Of a stretch of 64,000 nt of DNA, positions 51,310 to 64,000 are shown in pieces. Source of the stretch: Effrenium voratum (taxonomy: Eukaryota > Sar > Dinophyceae > Suessiales > Symbiodiniaceae); assembly GCA_963377175.1 (NCBI GenBank), contig CAUJNA010003317.1, positions 272,501 through 336,500 of the forward strand. Reading direction: 5' to 3'. Both the position numbers and the translations under genes were made by a program. The notes beneath the pieces were generated by a model. It did no database searches. It saw nothing but the letters and a program-made list of their open reading frames with translations, and was not told the origin of the DNA. How positions within the stretch are numbered: the first letter of the stretch is position 1; each line of letters starts with the position of its first letter.

Positions 51310-54300
51310 TGGCACCCTACAAGTCCTTTGCTGAAGAAAAATCGTCAGCTTAAGCCATGTCTACCGTTCGGGTCACTGGGCAATTGGGGAGCTGACTGGG
51401 ACGTTTTTGGCAATATCTTACATGTTTGCCCCAAGGGCTAAAATTAGCAAAATGATGAACAAAGAACACCCTAGAATCCCCAGACGTTGAGGCTGAGTTT
51501 ATGCAACTAGTCCACCTTCACTGGGCAACTGATATTTGCTGAGTCCCCCTTTTCGAAGGAGAAACAAAAAACCAACCCAAAAGGCGTCGGAACGCGGCGA
51601 GGCGGCGTCCATGCCTCTCGCGATCTCTGGCTGCAAGCGACCTTCGCCATTGTGCTCCTCATCATCGGCAACCCAACATCAAAACGTCGATCCGTGGGGG
51701 GTTTTGGGCCTTTGGAGGTTTGCCTCTTGCGTTTTGTTGAGGGTGTATATTGCTCTCAGTCGTTTTTTGGGGTTCTCCCGAGGCGCCCAAACGGGGGATG
51801 ATTCAGAGTTGTTTTTTACTTCAACGGGGCATGGTGCTCGCCTGGCACATTCAGTGAGATTCACCCCTCAAAGGTTAACAGCTCCGCGAGCTTTTCGAGG
51901 GCTTCCCGATACTGTTGACCCAATATCAACAATGGAGTCATCCGAAGGATTAAGCAGAATGGTTGATGATCTACTGTAGGAGGGTCCTTTGACCAGAAGG
52001 GTTTTCTGGATGAATCCGAAGTTGACATTGGAGCCCCTTCCTAGCCTTTGGAAGTGGGGGCTTTTCCACAAGTCAGGGACACCCTGTCAAGAAACTTGTT
52101 TTGATTCATCCAGGAGTTCCGTTGTTTACAAGTGTCGTCTTGTTGCTAACTTACTGGACTGTGTGTGCGTGTGTCCTTTTGTGCGTCCCAGTGGATCCCG
52201 CTTACCCATATATCGATATATATATATATGTGTATAGTAAGGAACAAACTATTTTCCTTTCGGGTTTTAGGGGTCTGGTTCCCTTGGTTACATACTATAC
52301 CGGCAAATGGATCCACTGGGCGCGATGCTTAACGAGGGCAGGCAAGCCAGGCTCAAGCCTGGCAAACTCGGAAACATCGCTTGGTAGGTTGTGGCTATGT
52401 TTAGGGCACAAACTTGGCCGTAGCCGGCTTCAGCCTTCAATGGGGGCGCCTAAGCTTTGTGCAAAACCATGGTAAGGGAGCTAACCCATTCACCCCAGCA
52501 TCCATAGTCAACACCTGACCTGACGTGGTTTGCTCAAGGCGCCCGGATCGCGATTGACGGAAACGAGGGTCACGGGGCAACACTAAAAGAAAACGGCGCA
52601 TGGCTTTTGGACTGGTTCGTGAACTTTGCTGTTCTTGGCATGTGTTTTTAGTTTCTGGTTCTGTTCATTTTTAGTGAACTCAAAAACCACGGTTTGCTCA
52701 CGCGCCAAGTGGAAAGTCAATGCACTAATTCAATCACGGGGGCTTGCCCCCCCTTCTTGAAGGAATGCTGTCAAGACGCTTTGGTGTTTGTTGGCCTTTT
52801 GGTGACGTTATCTTCAAGTTGGTTTATCCTTATTTTGGTTGACAGTGTCGCAAGATGACCAAGTTGGCAGATAATGTAAAGGCGTCATTGCTGCGATGAA
52901 CAGGTGGACCGACCACTGCAACGACTCTCGCTCCTGTGTTTAAAAGTTGACTGCAACCTGCACGCTTTCGGAGGGACTGGCTCGCTTCTCTTGTTGCTTC
53001 TCGAGCTGGCATGCGTTCATTGCCCGGGTTTTTCGGCTTGTCACCATTGCAACGACAGCCCGGCACCATGCGCCCATCCTCCATCTGCAAATCCGAGCAA
53101 TAACCTTTTTGGAATAAGAGGGGCCGGGCCAGCAGTCTGGGCACTTGAATTTCACGCGCCGTGATTTGTGGTTCTTTGCCAAACAGGGCATAACTCTCTT
53201 CTCTTCCCATGATCGGGGGCGGATGATTCTGGTCGTTGGTAAACACTGTTCATTTTGTGTGTGTTTTTGTTTGAGAAATCCATGACGGGCGGCAAATCCA
53301 AGCGCGCAGCATGGCTTCCGCTAGGCAATTTTGCTGCGGGCATCCTGCAGAACAGAAGTAGGCCAGATCATCAGGAGCCGGTGGGCGGCGGGGACAGCGT
53401 ACGAGCGTGTGCAACTTGAAAAGTTGACGTTTAGTATTCAGATATGGGTTTTGGAGGTGCTTAAACATACCACCCATATATATATATATATATATCAGGT
53501 GGTCAGTACTTAATGGGAACAGTAGAAATGCGTTCGCACAGGTTCGCCTCGCCCGGGAGTTCGCGAGTTCGCCCAACCTCCGCTTCGCATATCGCCGGCT
53601 GGGTTCTCAAGCTTCGACTGGCCGTTGCACAGGTCGAAGCACACCCTGGTTAGCTTCGCAACTAGATCATTATGAATGTACGTAGCACCCATACCTCCAA
53701 AACTCGTACTTTCCTCTTTTCTGACCAGCCAAGGATAAATGATGTTCTTGAAGGGTTGCTTACAGCCATGCAGCGCAATTGGCTTCGCATACAAGAGCTA
53801 AGTGTTTGTGCTTTGGCATTGCTTCCCTTTGAATTAACATGGAACCCCAAGAGAGCGGGGGCCCCAACGAAGGTTCCTCAATCACGGTTCATGCTGTGTT
53901 TTTGTGCCGAAGAGTGTATTCAGCGGGCTTTTCGTGTTGCGCGGCCCGTGCGATAGGTCTCCATCATGTCTTGGCAGCTTTGCACATCACCGCTTGGGCA
54001 ATTTTGATTGGGGCTGATCCACCCAGAATGGTTCTCAGAACGCTAAGATCCCGGAATGGTTCCAAGAACTTGTTCTAGGTTGGGAGGTTGGGGGGGGGGC
54101 CTGGCTGGTTCCCATTCGGTGGCGTCATGTTTTTCCTGTGTGGAAGCCTTGGCGCCCCAAAGTCGAGGTGCCAGAGGGAACAAGTTGGGTGACTCGGGGT
54201 GCCAAGCACTTGTGGCGCAAGCACTCATACCTCATTTGTTAAAGCCTAAGCCAAATGAACACAATCCTATCTCCTTCATATAGAAGGGAACCGCAAGGAG

Positions 54301-54484
54301 GGCAGCTAAGCAACAGTGGCTTATACATGTTCAATCTGGGCTGGGCCCAACCCTGAGAACTAGTTTGCCAAGGCCAGAGGTGTGGAGCTTTTGGTCGAGG
54401 AATGAGATTGCACACCCAGGATTGTTTCCCCTTCTGGACCATTGTAATTAAGTGACTGAAAGGGTCAGCAAGACGCTTTCCAGA

Positions 54485-54486
<2 letters not shown>

Positions 54487-54540
<54 letters not shown>
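54487..54540. repeat. GT dinucleotide microsatellite
   Basis: About 26 GT units are followed by related GTGTGTTTGTTTG sequence. Similar simple tracts occur at 37500-37540 (GTTT), 53475-53495 (TA), 57755-57770 (TC) and 59380-59398 (AG). Confidence 0.95.
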
Positions 54541-56735
54541 TGCACTGTGTGCGTGTGTGTTTGTTTGTTTGTTTGCCTGGCTGGCTGTCTGTCAGTCAGG
54601 CTGTTTGCTTGTTTGTTCGCTTGTGCGCGATTGTTCGGGGGATAAATTATAGCTGTCAGTCAGGAGTAGTGCCGCAATTCCAGGGTCCCAGCAGCTATCG
54701 GAAGTGTGGGAGATGGTTTCATTGCCAGCTTAACGGCTTGCATTTTGGACTCGTTGCCTGTTTGGTTTCCTCGACTTTCCCTTTCAACGAGCAAAACACA
54801 CATGTCGTGGGCAAGGGGTCAGATCTGGCGGTCTGAAGTCTCAACCTAGGACTCTGCAAAGGCCGCCGGTGGCGCAGGCTTTGTTCTAAGTTACTCATTT
54901 GGACCCGTGCTTTTTGGGGGGAACTTTTTCTTGGTGTTCAAGGAAAACAAAAGGACAACCACCATTGGGGGGGGTCCACTAACAAAGTCACTCCTTTTTT
55001 GCTTTGGCGTGGAAGCATCATGCATGGCCTCTGCACGGGCATCAGGGTGGTAGTCACAAGCACGGCCAATTCGGTATCACAGATAGATACTTTGCCCTGC
55101 AGGAGACCACGAGCGAGAACATACTCTTGATCCTCTTCTTGTCTTGCAGCTAGGCGGAAATGACTTGGAAGGTGTCCCTTTCTTAAAGCTGGCAACATGT
55201 TTGTCTCGTGCTTGTACTTCACTGTTCCAGCTACTTGGCAACAGGTCCCTACGTATAGCCATGGTTATACCCTACTTTGGCTCGGTTGCCCAGAGCTGAC
55301 CTTTTTCGCCTTTCGGATTTCCCATGTTAGTCCATTTTTAGTCATGGAGCCAAAAGGTCAGCCTCTTATTTCCGGCTCTGGGCAACAAAGCGCTTCGCTG
55401 AACTTCCAAGTAGCTCACTCCGACAGAACGCATAGACCTGGCCCCGAAGTTTTTGAGAGGATCTGCGTCGGTTTTCAATGGGAAACTGTCATGGCTGGTG
55501 GTTCTTCAAAAAGTGTTTCTAGGGATGTGGCAGATGGGTGTATCATTTATGTGGGGAAGTTGATCTTAAAGGGAAAGCAAAGGGAAACCACCATTTTTGG
55601 GGTACCTAGAAACAGACACATCCAGATACCTCCCAAGCTGGTGAAGACTCTGCTTCGGGCCTCTTAAAGCCTGGCTAGGGTACAGTGGGCTTGGAGAACG
55701 GGGAACCAAGCCTCGGGGGCTGGGAAGAGGAGACCCGATATCGCTCTCGGATTGTCGCAGTGTCATTGATAGTCACGAGAGTCCCCCCAAAAAACACAAA
55801 AGATAACGCACAAAACAAAAAACGGAATGCCGAGTTTGCGGTTGACAAAAGAGGCGATTCGTTTTGCACTTTCGTTTTGGAGGATCTGGACAAATTAAGA
55901 CTGTTGTGTTGGCCGCGTTCGCTGAGGCAAGCTCATGCGCCAGAATCTGCCTTTGCGATACCTGAAGCGCCGCTTGGTCGAGAAGTGTGAAGCAGGTGGC
56001 CCCTTCTTGACCGCTCGTGATTCACTGGGCAGATTGACTTGCTCGGTAGATGATCGTTCCGGGTGTTGGGAATGTGCATTTTTTCTTTTTTAAGGCGTCA
56101 TTCCCTCATTCCCTGCTGAGAACCAGTAAGTTGAGGGCCTTGGGTGTGTCTTTTGGAGTTGCCCTTGTGGGTTTGGCTTCAAACGGGAGCCAAAAGGAAC
56201 CAAGAGTATTGGCGGATTTGTGGGTGTCCCTGTTTAAATGCAAACAACAAATGCTTGCCGATTGGGGGTGTCCCTGTTTAGATGCAAAGCGAATTTCGCT
56301 TTCAGATTGACAAGGGAGTGCCTTTCCAGAAGTGAATCAGCCACTGTCCTATTGAACAGTTCCACAGGCAGCGTCGCCAGTCCGCCAAGCGCCGCGTGTG
56401 CCTTTGGTCCGCCTTGACGCACCCACCGGACATCGCCTCAGCCAAGATTTCTTGATTGCCGTTGGCTTGGATCTCTTTCGACTTAAATTGGAACCAGGCC
56501 GTCATTCCTGCATTGAAGCCACAAAAAGTCAACTGTTTGCAGAGGGGTCGTTGCAACGAAGATTTGCCCTCTCCTCAGAATCTCTTTGGAGGAATGGGAC
56601 TTCCAAGTCCCAGCACGGCACCCTCTGGCTGGCCTTTGGTGTTGGCGCCGCTGGCTTAGATTGGTGGTTTGGGGCTTTGACCCCCAGAGGTGCAAGCCAA
56701 GCCACCCCAAGGAGTAAGGAGGGGTGTAGCTTCTG

Positions 56736-56870
56736 TCTTCAGACTCGCCCGAGACTTCTTCGTGGAGCAGGAAACGCAGCTGTATGTGAACATCCGGCTC
56801 AAAGGCGGGCAAGTTGGACCGGGCATGTGGTGGTTCAAACTGCAGTCGCCTCCGAAGCTACCCTCCTGCT
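56736..56870 (+). CDS. Exon-like island, unknown protein
   Basis: A plus frame reads VFRLARDFFVEQETQLYVNI and RLKGGQVGPGMWWFKLQSPP, a beta-rich, well-balanced sequence. It is probably a host exon; no family was assigned. Confidence 0.33.
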
Positions 56871-58349
56871 AGTTTCGCCTGGGACCTGACAGGGGTGTCC
56901 TGGACAACAATTTCCTTTTAAACGGACCCCTGTCAGGTTCCATGTGAAATTGGTGGGAGGGTAGTTGGGAGTGCTTTTTTCAGGGTACCCTTGAGCAAAA
57001 CTAGAAGCAACATGTCTATTTTGGGGGGAGCCCTGAAACTCAGACACCCCAAAGACCCCCTCCTTGACCCAACATCTGGGGTACAATGCGGAATATGTTC
57101 TGATTCTGCTTCATATTTGCATTCTACCCTAAAAATATGAAACTGCGTGAGCTTTAGGGGTGGATAGTTTTCTCTTGGGAGGTTGGGCCGCTCCTCCCAA
57201 CCAAGCCAGCTTGCGAGAACATTTGGCAGTGATGGTTAATTACCTCTGAAGACAAAGATCGCTTGCTTCTCCCGTATGTCGGATGCCATGTTTTCTTCAT
57301 GGGAGTGCTCCCGCATTTGTGCGTGGATCTGAGGCACGTGTTGCTGGTTGGGGTCTGCAAGCCTCGTACCAGACTCGTACCTGGCTTATTTGCAACAAGT
57401 GACGCTTGGATGGTTCCTTCGCACCTGGTTTCTGGTTGGCGCTGCACACCTGAGACCTGAAGCAATGAGGTTAGTTTGGTTGTATATTGGCGCTGGTTTC
57501 AGTTCTGTTGGTTGTATACGGCAGTACATTGGCAGCTACCTGGTTCCAGGTGATGAGGTCAGTTTGGTTGTATATGGCAATATGGCAGCTGGTTTAGTTG
57601 TATATGGCATGCCATTTGTGTCAGACCTGGAGATTTGGATTGGTGGCTTTAGGGCGTTGAATCCGCGCTTCCCTGATCCCCGGGCAACCGCTGGGAGGCT
57701 GCCCGGTTTGTTGCTCTGGTGCACCAGAAAAGCTGTTTCTCTTTTTTGTTTTTTCCTCTCTCTCTCTCTCTCAAATCCGTGCTTCCGGGTTGGCTAGAAA
57801 ACCTAACCGCCAATCAACCCAGCAATTGGAGAGACGCTGCTGACGGGCTTCCGCCCTGAGTGAGGGTTCTAAGGGTGGAAGTACATACCCCTTGTTCATA
57901 CCCCTTGGCTTCCATGGTTCCAACCCACTTTATAAGGGGTATATACCCCTTTTGGGGAGAGGGGTATGAACATCAACAGGCCTTTTGGGTTCATTTGTCC
58001 AAGGGGTATGTAAAAGGGGTATGTACAGGCACCCCTGGAAGGGTTCCCCTTTGGACTGTAGGCACGTTTGGGGTTTGGACCATTTGCTAAGCAAAAAGCT
58101 TGGACTTGTTTGGCCAACCCACCAAGAAGTGAAGAGTAACAACAATATGTAATGTTGTTACGGCATCCAAGCTTGGAACAGAATGTGACCATTCTCAGAG
58201 CTTCCGGTATTGGGCGCCCTTGGGACATACTATGAAGCCAACTTTTAGAATGGGCATTGCTAGTTTGGTGGGTAGCTTTAGGCCTTCAATTGTTGGGAAC
58301 CTTATGTGCTTCCCAATGGCCAGAAAGCAATTGACTACCACAAATAGTA

Positions 58350-58405
58350 ACTCACTTCCTGAGTTCCTGGACTTTAAGCTTGTTGGGAAGACCATTCCGG
58401 TGGTA
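58350..58405. repeat. Dispersed repeat F4
   Basis: ACTCACTTCCTGAGTTCCTG, GACTTTAA and TTGGGAAGACCATT recur, more or less complete, at 5395-5450, 39722-39775, 46395-46445, 60595-60660, 60810-60870 and, in opposite orientation, 62815-62905. Confidence 0.6.
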
Positions 58406-61400
58406 GGTGCGGAGTTCAGACTTTCTGTTGACCAGTTCACTCGGAAAGTGAGGGAAAGCACAACCCTGCGCTCAACATGTTGATAATCAACTGGGTTTCC
58501 AGTGCTAGGTTCGCCGCTTCTGCAGGGTGGCCCCGACACTCAAGACCATGGCTAAACTACAAGAGGGTGTCTTAAAATAGCGAAGCTCCAAACATAGCGG
58601 CTTCCTTTTGGCTTCCCTTAAGCACACCCGCCAAAAAGATATCCTAAAAACAGGAAGAAGAGTAATACATGGGTCGTGTGGTCCTCCTGACTTCCTTTGC
58701 CAAGATCCTTCTTTGGGCGGCGAACTCTCATTGCCCCCGGATGTCTCGCAAAGTTCGTGGGCAAGTTGGAACGAAGTCACTTTGGGGGTAAAACGAGCTG
58801 ATGAAGGTCGTTTTTGCCAGAGACCCCTTTGATCTGTGAATTATGTTCCATTATCCCAAGGTAGACGTATTGAGCTCAGGGCTACTCTTTCTAGGAAAAT
58901 CAAGCACTCTATTTTGGGTGTGTGGAGCGGGGGCGGGGGCTGTGGGCGGGGCACTCTTTTTGCCGCGCGGCGGCGAGGCAGTGGTGGCTCCACCTGGGTC
59001 ACGCTGAAGCTGGCAGTTGCTCGGCCGCAAGCTTTTTGAATTGGCACCCCTTTTTGTGTGTGGCTTTAAAGGGGGATCAAAAGGAGAACCGAGGCTTTAA
59101 AAGGGAGACCGATGCCCGCAACACAAAGAAGGGAGATATGTGGCTTGCTGGAGGGAGCTGAGTCACAACGGGGACAGCCGAAAGAGAGGAACTCCTCCAT
59201 GACTTTTTTCAGTGTTCCATATATGTAGTTTTTCTGGCCGGTGCGATAGGCAGGGAATGAGAAATGGCATGACCCCGATTAAGTTAGTAAATGGCGGGAA
59301 TGACATGGCATGACATGGGGTGGTTTCCTTTGAGGGAATCCCCAGGTTCATTCCCTCATTCCATGCTGGGCACCAGCAAGAGAGAGAGAGAGAGAGCGAG
59401 GGAAAAAAAGGTGAGGCAACTGCGCAACCAGAGTAGAACATTCAATGGATCAACAAAATGGATTGATGAAGGACATCGACAAACACACACACACAAAGCA
59501 CACCCATGAAAACAAGCAACATATCAAACATGCTAGCCATCAAACCATGGTGCATGTTTGATCAAACGCATAACCCTCACCCCCACCTTCTTCCTCCTGT
59601 GCATTTGCAAGCAACAACAACGTGTAACACGCCCACCTTCAACATCGACTACCTGAGTAGATCCCTGTGCACGAGCAGGTTGCTCTTGGAGAGCCAGTGC
59701 TATCCCTTTGGGGAAGCTTCCCCATTTTTTCCCAGCAATCCTTATTTTCAGGAAACCATCGAAAACCCAGGGGAAACGGCTGCTTGTTGAAAAGAACGAT
59801 GGTTGCACGGCCCGCACCGGTTCAACTTTTGGCAGAGTCCTAGAACATGATTATGATCGAATATATTTAAGTCCAAGACTCACGGTTGAAGGCTGACCGA
59901 GACTAGATGACTCCCTTTAAAAGCCGCCAACAAAGAAGGTGCCTTTGTTTCCCAGACAAACCGAAATCCGCAGGCGATAATTACTGTGGATGGTTGCGAA
60001 CTCCATTTCGCACCACCGGTCAGAAACCCTGGAATGATTCGAAATCCTTGTAAATACCAACCAACAAAGGCCTGAAATGGTATGTATTGGGTGCCCCTGA
60101 ATATCAGTGGGCACCTTTTTCGTTGACTTGCTGAGTCAAGACCCTCTGGACGCAACGGCAGAGAGAGAGAGAGAGAAAGGTTTCAACCATGGTTTCATTT
60201 CGTGGTGCGAAGGGATGTCGTCTATCCAAAGTTTCTGCCGCTGGACACACCCAAGAAAAGCCGCCTCTTCCATCCTTCGAGGTGGATTGGTCTTAGACAT
60301 AGGCGCAACCCTTGATGTTACACGCAACATGTTTGAGATAGACATGATGCTACATATTGTGTGTGTGAGCTATTTATGTAAACTAAATTGTGTTTGGGCA
60401 ATGTCTACGTATGATTATTAGTTGTGTTTTGAAATTTAATGAACTGTGATTTGCTCATTTGCTTCCCTTTGAAGCCACCTCCAAAAGTCCCGATTCATCC
60501 AGGTGTGTCTATTTGCTGTCGTTGCATTTAGTCTTGTAGTTTCAAGTGACACCAACAGTCATTTGTGACCTTTTTCATGCCACCGGATGGATGCTTTTTT
60601 TCACTCCGCGGGTTCATGGACTTTAACCATTGTGGGAATATTATTTTTCTGGTCAACAGAAAGTTGGACAAAGTTTTTTTTTGGGGGTCAGCCCACTCAG
60701 GAAGTGAGTTTTAAAGGACACCACTTTTGTGATTTGTTGTCGCTGCCCTTTTTTCGGTAGTTTCAAATGACACCAACAGTCATTTGTGACCTTTTTCCTT
60801 CCACTGGATCCTTTTCTGGAACTTGACCATTTTGGGAAGGGCATTTTTCTGGTCGACCAAAAGATTGGGAGCTTTTTTTAAGCGAGTCACCAGCCATTTG
60901 GGACATGTCTTCATTCTGGCCTTAAAGGAAAAAAGTCCACCACCCAAGAAGTTTGGCCAAAGCTTGGACTTGTTTTTTGGCCAGTCCACTCGTTCGGAAG
61001 TGAGTTTTAAAGGAACACCACCCAAGGGGTGTCCCCCTGTGATCCGTGAGGTGATCATGCTTGGCTGGGGCCACTGGTTGGGCTGCGTCTCTCTGCTGGT
61101 GTCCCTTGCCGGGCACTCCGCCAGCGGCTATGAGGAGCGCGCAACCGAAACCTCCGGTGGTCACGGCTCTTGTTTTCTTTTTTTGGTTTTGCTTTTTGTT
61201 TTTTGGGTTCTGTTCATTTGTAGTAGGGGGCTGCCCCCCCCCCCCAAAAAAAAAAACTTTAGCAAAGTGTTTTGCAACCATACCAAGGGTTGTGAAGGGT
61301 CATTATTTTGGTGGTTTCTGCGGGGTATCAAAGTCAGAACATGAGGTTGTTTCCCTTGGCCTACCATTTGGGGTGTGTGACTTTGATGGTAAAATCATGG

Positions 61401-62107
61401 GGCCGGTTCTAGCTGGCTCACTGCCGAAACGGGTGCCGTTTCGGACTTCGTCACTGGACCCATAGCGAAGCTGCTTCTGCTGACCAATCTACTTCGGAAG
61501 TGAGCTGGTCTTGTGGTTGTAGTTGTGGGCTCGGCTGTTGCAGCTCTGCACGGAAACCATTCAAGTGCAACACACACACACACATCAAAGACAGTCACCG
61601 AAGGTGGCATGTGTTTCTTTAACTCATGTCTAGCAACTTTCCAGCTGCAAGTGGGATGGTCCTTTCCTTTTCGCCTCGAGGACCCCCTCAAGAGAGCACC
61701 CTTCCATTCGTCGAGCCAAGTGGGTGAAACGAATTAACTTGATGGCTCCCAGCCATCCCCTTAGCCTTTTAGTGGTAGTTTCCATTTAATCCACTAAAAG
61801 TTAGCCACTTTTAGCGGGGGATCTGAGGGCAGCCCAGTTCGCCCAAGCTCCTTGAAATCCAACTTTGGAGGAACGTTGGAACGACTGCCCACTGGCAGGG
61901 TTCCGAGTGGCAATTGCTGACGAGTTGCTGCCACACCGCCGAAAGATTAAGACCCCCTTTCCACTTCTGAGCATGGCACTCTTCTTTTGTTGAAGGTGCC
62001 CTTGTCGTTGGTTTCAAAGGGAAACCCACAGGACCAAATGCCATTTTTGCGGGTCCCCCTCACAAAACGACGGACGCTATCCCCACTGGTGGAAGCGCGC
62101 TAATCAC

Positions 62108-62200
62108 ATGCCCGAGGAGAGCGTCTTCCAGCAGTTCCGAAGAAAGAGCCGCCTGTCGCCCGGGGAGCAGGATGTCTGGGGCGACTACCTGGCCCCTTGG
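62108..62200 (+). CDS. Exon-like island, unknown protein
   Basis: The frame reads PEESVFQQFRRKSRLSPGEQ and DVWGDYLAPW with strongly GC-rich third positions, consistent with a host exon. Its family is unknown. Confidence 0.33.
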
Positions 62201-63826
62201 CTTTGGGAAAGCGGTGCGTCGGGGGCCGGATTTCTCCCTGGTGGAGTTTTAGCTGGTGGATATTGGCTTGGGGATTTGAACGCCCTGGTCCTTCTCGGAG
62301 GAAACCCAGTTGCCCAGTGGATTCCGCATCCCCTTTTCCCTTTTTTTTGGGAAGGGTTCCCGTTTCAACTCAACCAAAAGAAGATGTCCTGTTTTTCCGG
62401 GTGGCCACTGGGCATCTGAGAGGCTTCGCCCTGCGTGCCATTGGGCAGACCATTTTAGTGGCCATGCACTTGTTCGGAAGTGAGCAACCCAGGGAAGCAT
62501 AGGACCTGGCCGTGAGAAGTGTACAAGCTTAATAGATGTTTGCCAGCCTGGGGATCCCATCCCAGAAATGGTCTCTAAAAAAGAATTAGGGTAAGGTAGA
62601 CGCTGCGAATCAGCCACGGCTCCAGCTTTCAGACGTTGCCAGAAAGCTGCTGGCGGAGCGTGGGGACTAGGGGGAAAAGGCTGACGCTTCCTATATAGGA
62701 GCTTCGGATTCGGCAAACGGCTTCGTCTGAACATGTTGGAACACCGAATTGTTGAGAAAAACTGATTCTTGTTTGTCTCCCCTTGAGGAGAGGCACAGAG
62801 TTATTGAACTCCTTCACTCACTTCCTCAGTGGATGAGCCACAAAAAGTTGAAACTGTCAGTTTACCACTAAAATTGTCTTCCCAAAAAGTTCAAAGTGCA
62901 GGAACTCAGGGAGTGAACTGAAGTGTACCTGAGAAGCATTCGGGTAAGGAACTGTCTGGCTACGCTCACAGAAATTGAAGACATCCCCTTCCTGACAGAA
63001 ACAAATCCTTTCATGCCGACCCCTGGAAATCCTTTTGTTGTCAACCAGCGCCCGTTGGCCACTCGGAATGAGCAACACTAGGAAGCTAGCGGTTCACAGA
63101 GAAAACACGAGTCTTCTTTACTTTTGAGTAGGAGCAGGGGCCGGGGCGTTGCTTTCAGGACCCATGCAGCGAGGAGCCCATTCGCCTGAGAAATGCGTGG
63201 TCAAAGAGTGGACGTCTAAACCCCTGGCGGGGTGCACATTTGCACTGGGTTGCGCACTGTCACACCCAAACTTTTCGCTTTGTTTGACCGGTTTTTTCTT
63301 TTTTCAGGCGCCAACACCCTGTGGGGGCGATTTGCCAATTTGCCAATTTGCGCACGGATTGTTCGATCGCCTCGCGAGGCAGCCTACTACAAGGCTTTCG
63401 GAAAGAGACTCAGATGTCATTGGATTCCGAGTGCCTCCCATGCCCCGGTTTTGCTTTTCTCCACGGGTCAGTCTCAAAACGGGGATAACTTGGATGTTGG
63501 GCCAAGTTGGAAGTGGTTGGCCAACCCACTGAAAACAGGGTTAATTTATCTTGGTGGCCTCATGAGTGGGTTATCACCTAGCTCACCAACAACTTGCCAA
63601 CTTGACCAACCGCCAGGGGTGCCTATCTTGGAGAACCTTTATCCACCCCAAGAACTCCCGTAGGTTTCGGCCATGAGCAATCTGGGTGTGCAGGGTGGTT
63701 CCTGTTTTTTGAGGATCGGGTGGTCTTTTGGGGTTGGTTTTTCAGGGGAACCCAAAGGAAGAACGAAGCCATTTGGGGCTTGCGCTAAAAAGTTGGTCGC
63801 CCATGTCCATGTTTGGTTTGTTTCTT

Positions 63827-64000
63827 ATTGGTGTGGTTTTGTGCTTGGTTTGGTTTTGTTTTTGGTTTGGTTTTGTTTTTGGTTTGGTTTGGTTGGTTTG
63901 GTTTGGTTTGGGTTTTGTTTTTGGTTTGGTTTGGTTGGTTTGGTTTGGTTTGGGTTTTGTTTTTGGTTTGGTTTTGTTTTTGGTGTTGTTTTGTTTTTGG
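63827..64000. repeat. TTTGG/TTTTG low-complexity tract at the window end
   Basis: T and G alternate as GGTTT and GGTTTTG blocks to the last base, with a longer unit of roughly 56 bases partly repeated. It continues beyond the window. Confidence 0.9.

Larger units (their letters stand above)
31569..64000. other. Right host flank, scattered exon-like islands and repeats
   Basis: Composition returns to the mixed, G/T-tract-rich DNA of the left flank. It holds dispersed palindromic repeats, simple repeats and several GC-rich exon-like islands on the plus strand, listed separately. No complete gene or RNA gene could be supported. The stretches 31570-32800, 35650-37600, 38790-41680, 46000-48500, 51400-56700 and 57000-62080 contain nothing I can assign beyond the repeats named. 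Confidence 0.6.

Noticed and set aside
1..64000. tRNA or rRNA genes
   Set aside because: No cloverleaf with proper T-loop and acceptor pairing and no rRNA-like conserved segment was noticed on reading; a dedicated scan was not possible.

Overview
The window is a low-gene-density eukaryotic chromosome segment of mixed composition, rich in G/T tracts, simple repeats and short palindromic dispersed repeats. It is interrupted from about 9050 to 31568 by a strikingly AT-rich, gene-dense DNA virus-like element. The flanks contain scattered GC-rich exon-like islands separated by kilobases of non-coding DNA. This resembles a protist nuclear genome with large introns. A dinoflagellate is my best guess, but nothing seen proves it.

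The element is about 22.5 kb and is bounded by terminal inverted repeats of about 557 bp. It carries the hallmark set of the polinton-like virus / virophage group: a retroviral-type (DDE) integrase, a B-family DNA polymerase joined to a superfamily 1 helicase, a double jelly-roll-type major capsid protein, a probable minor capsid (penton-like) protein and an FtsK/A32-type packaging ATPase. Accessory genes are a class 3 lipase-like protein, a long fibre-like protein ending in a Peptidase_S74 chaperone domain, a GIY-YIG nuclease, a C5-cytosine DNA methyltransferase and many small lysine-rich or cysteine-rich proteins. I recognised no maturation protease.

Layout, left to right: left TIR with a zinc-finger gene (9050-9607); a cluster of four related Cys-rich, F-box-like genes (9690-12236, minus); integrase (12265-13178, minus); polymerase-helicase (13226-17357, minus); a small plus gene (17502); a minus block of unknown coiled or acidic proteins ending with the penton-like gene (17827-21463); a plus block of lipase, two small genes, capsid, GIY-YIG nuclease and fibre (21503-27832); packaging ATPase (27862-28632, minus); small plus genes and the methyltransferase (28898-30815); a GC-rich hairpin repeat; right TIR with the second zinc-finger gene.

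Most large core genes are interrupted by single-base frameshifts, and one small gene by an in-frame stop. The two TIR genes differ at three positions in 303, all amino-acid changing. The copy is therefore either a decaying endogenous provirus or a young one seen through sequencing indels; the sequence alone cannot separate these. Palindromes sit at the 3' ends of many of its genes, and two nearly identical 33-nt GC-rich palindromic inserts lie in frame inside two unrelated AT-rich genes.

The flanks (1-9049 and 31569-64000) hold no complete gene that I can support. I list exon-like islands with low confidence (the best is a cyclic-nucleotide-binding domain fragment near 42.5 kb), several dispersed palindromic repeat families, a 52-bp minisatellite at 32818-33267, and simple repeats.
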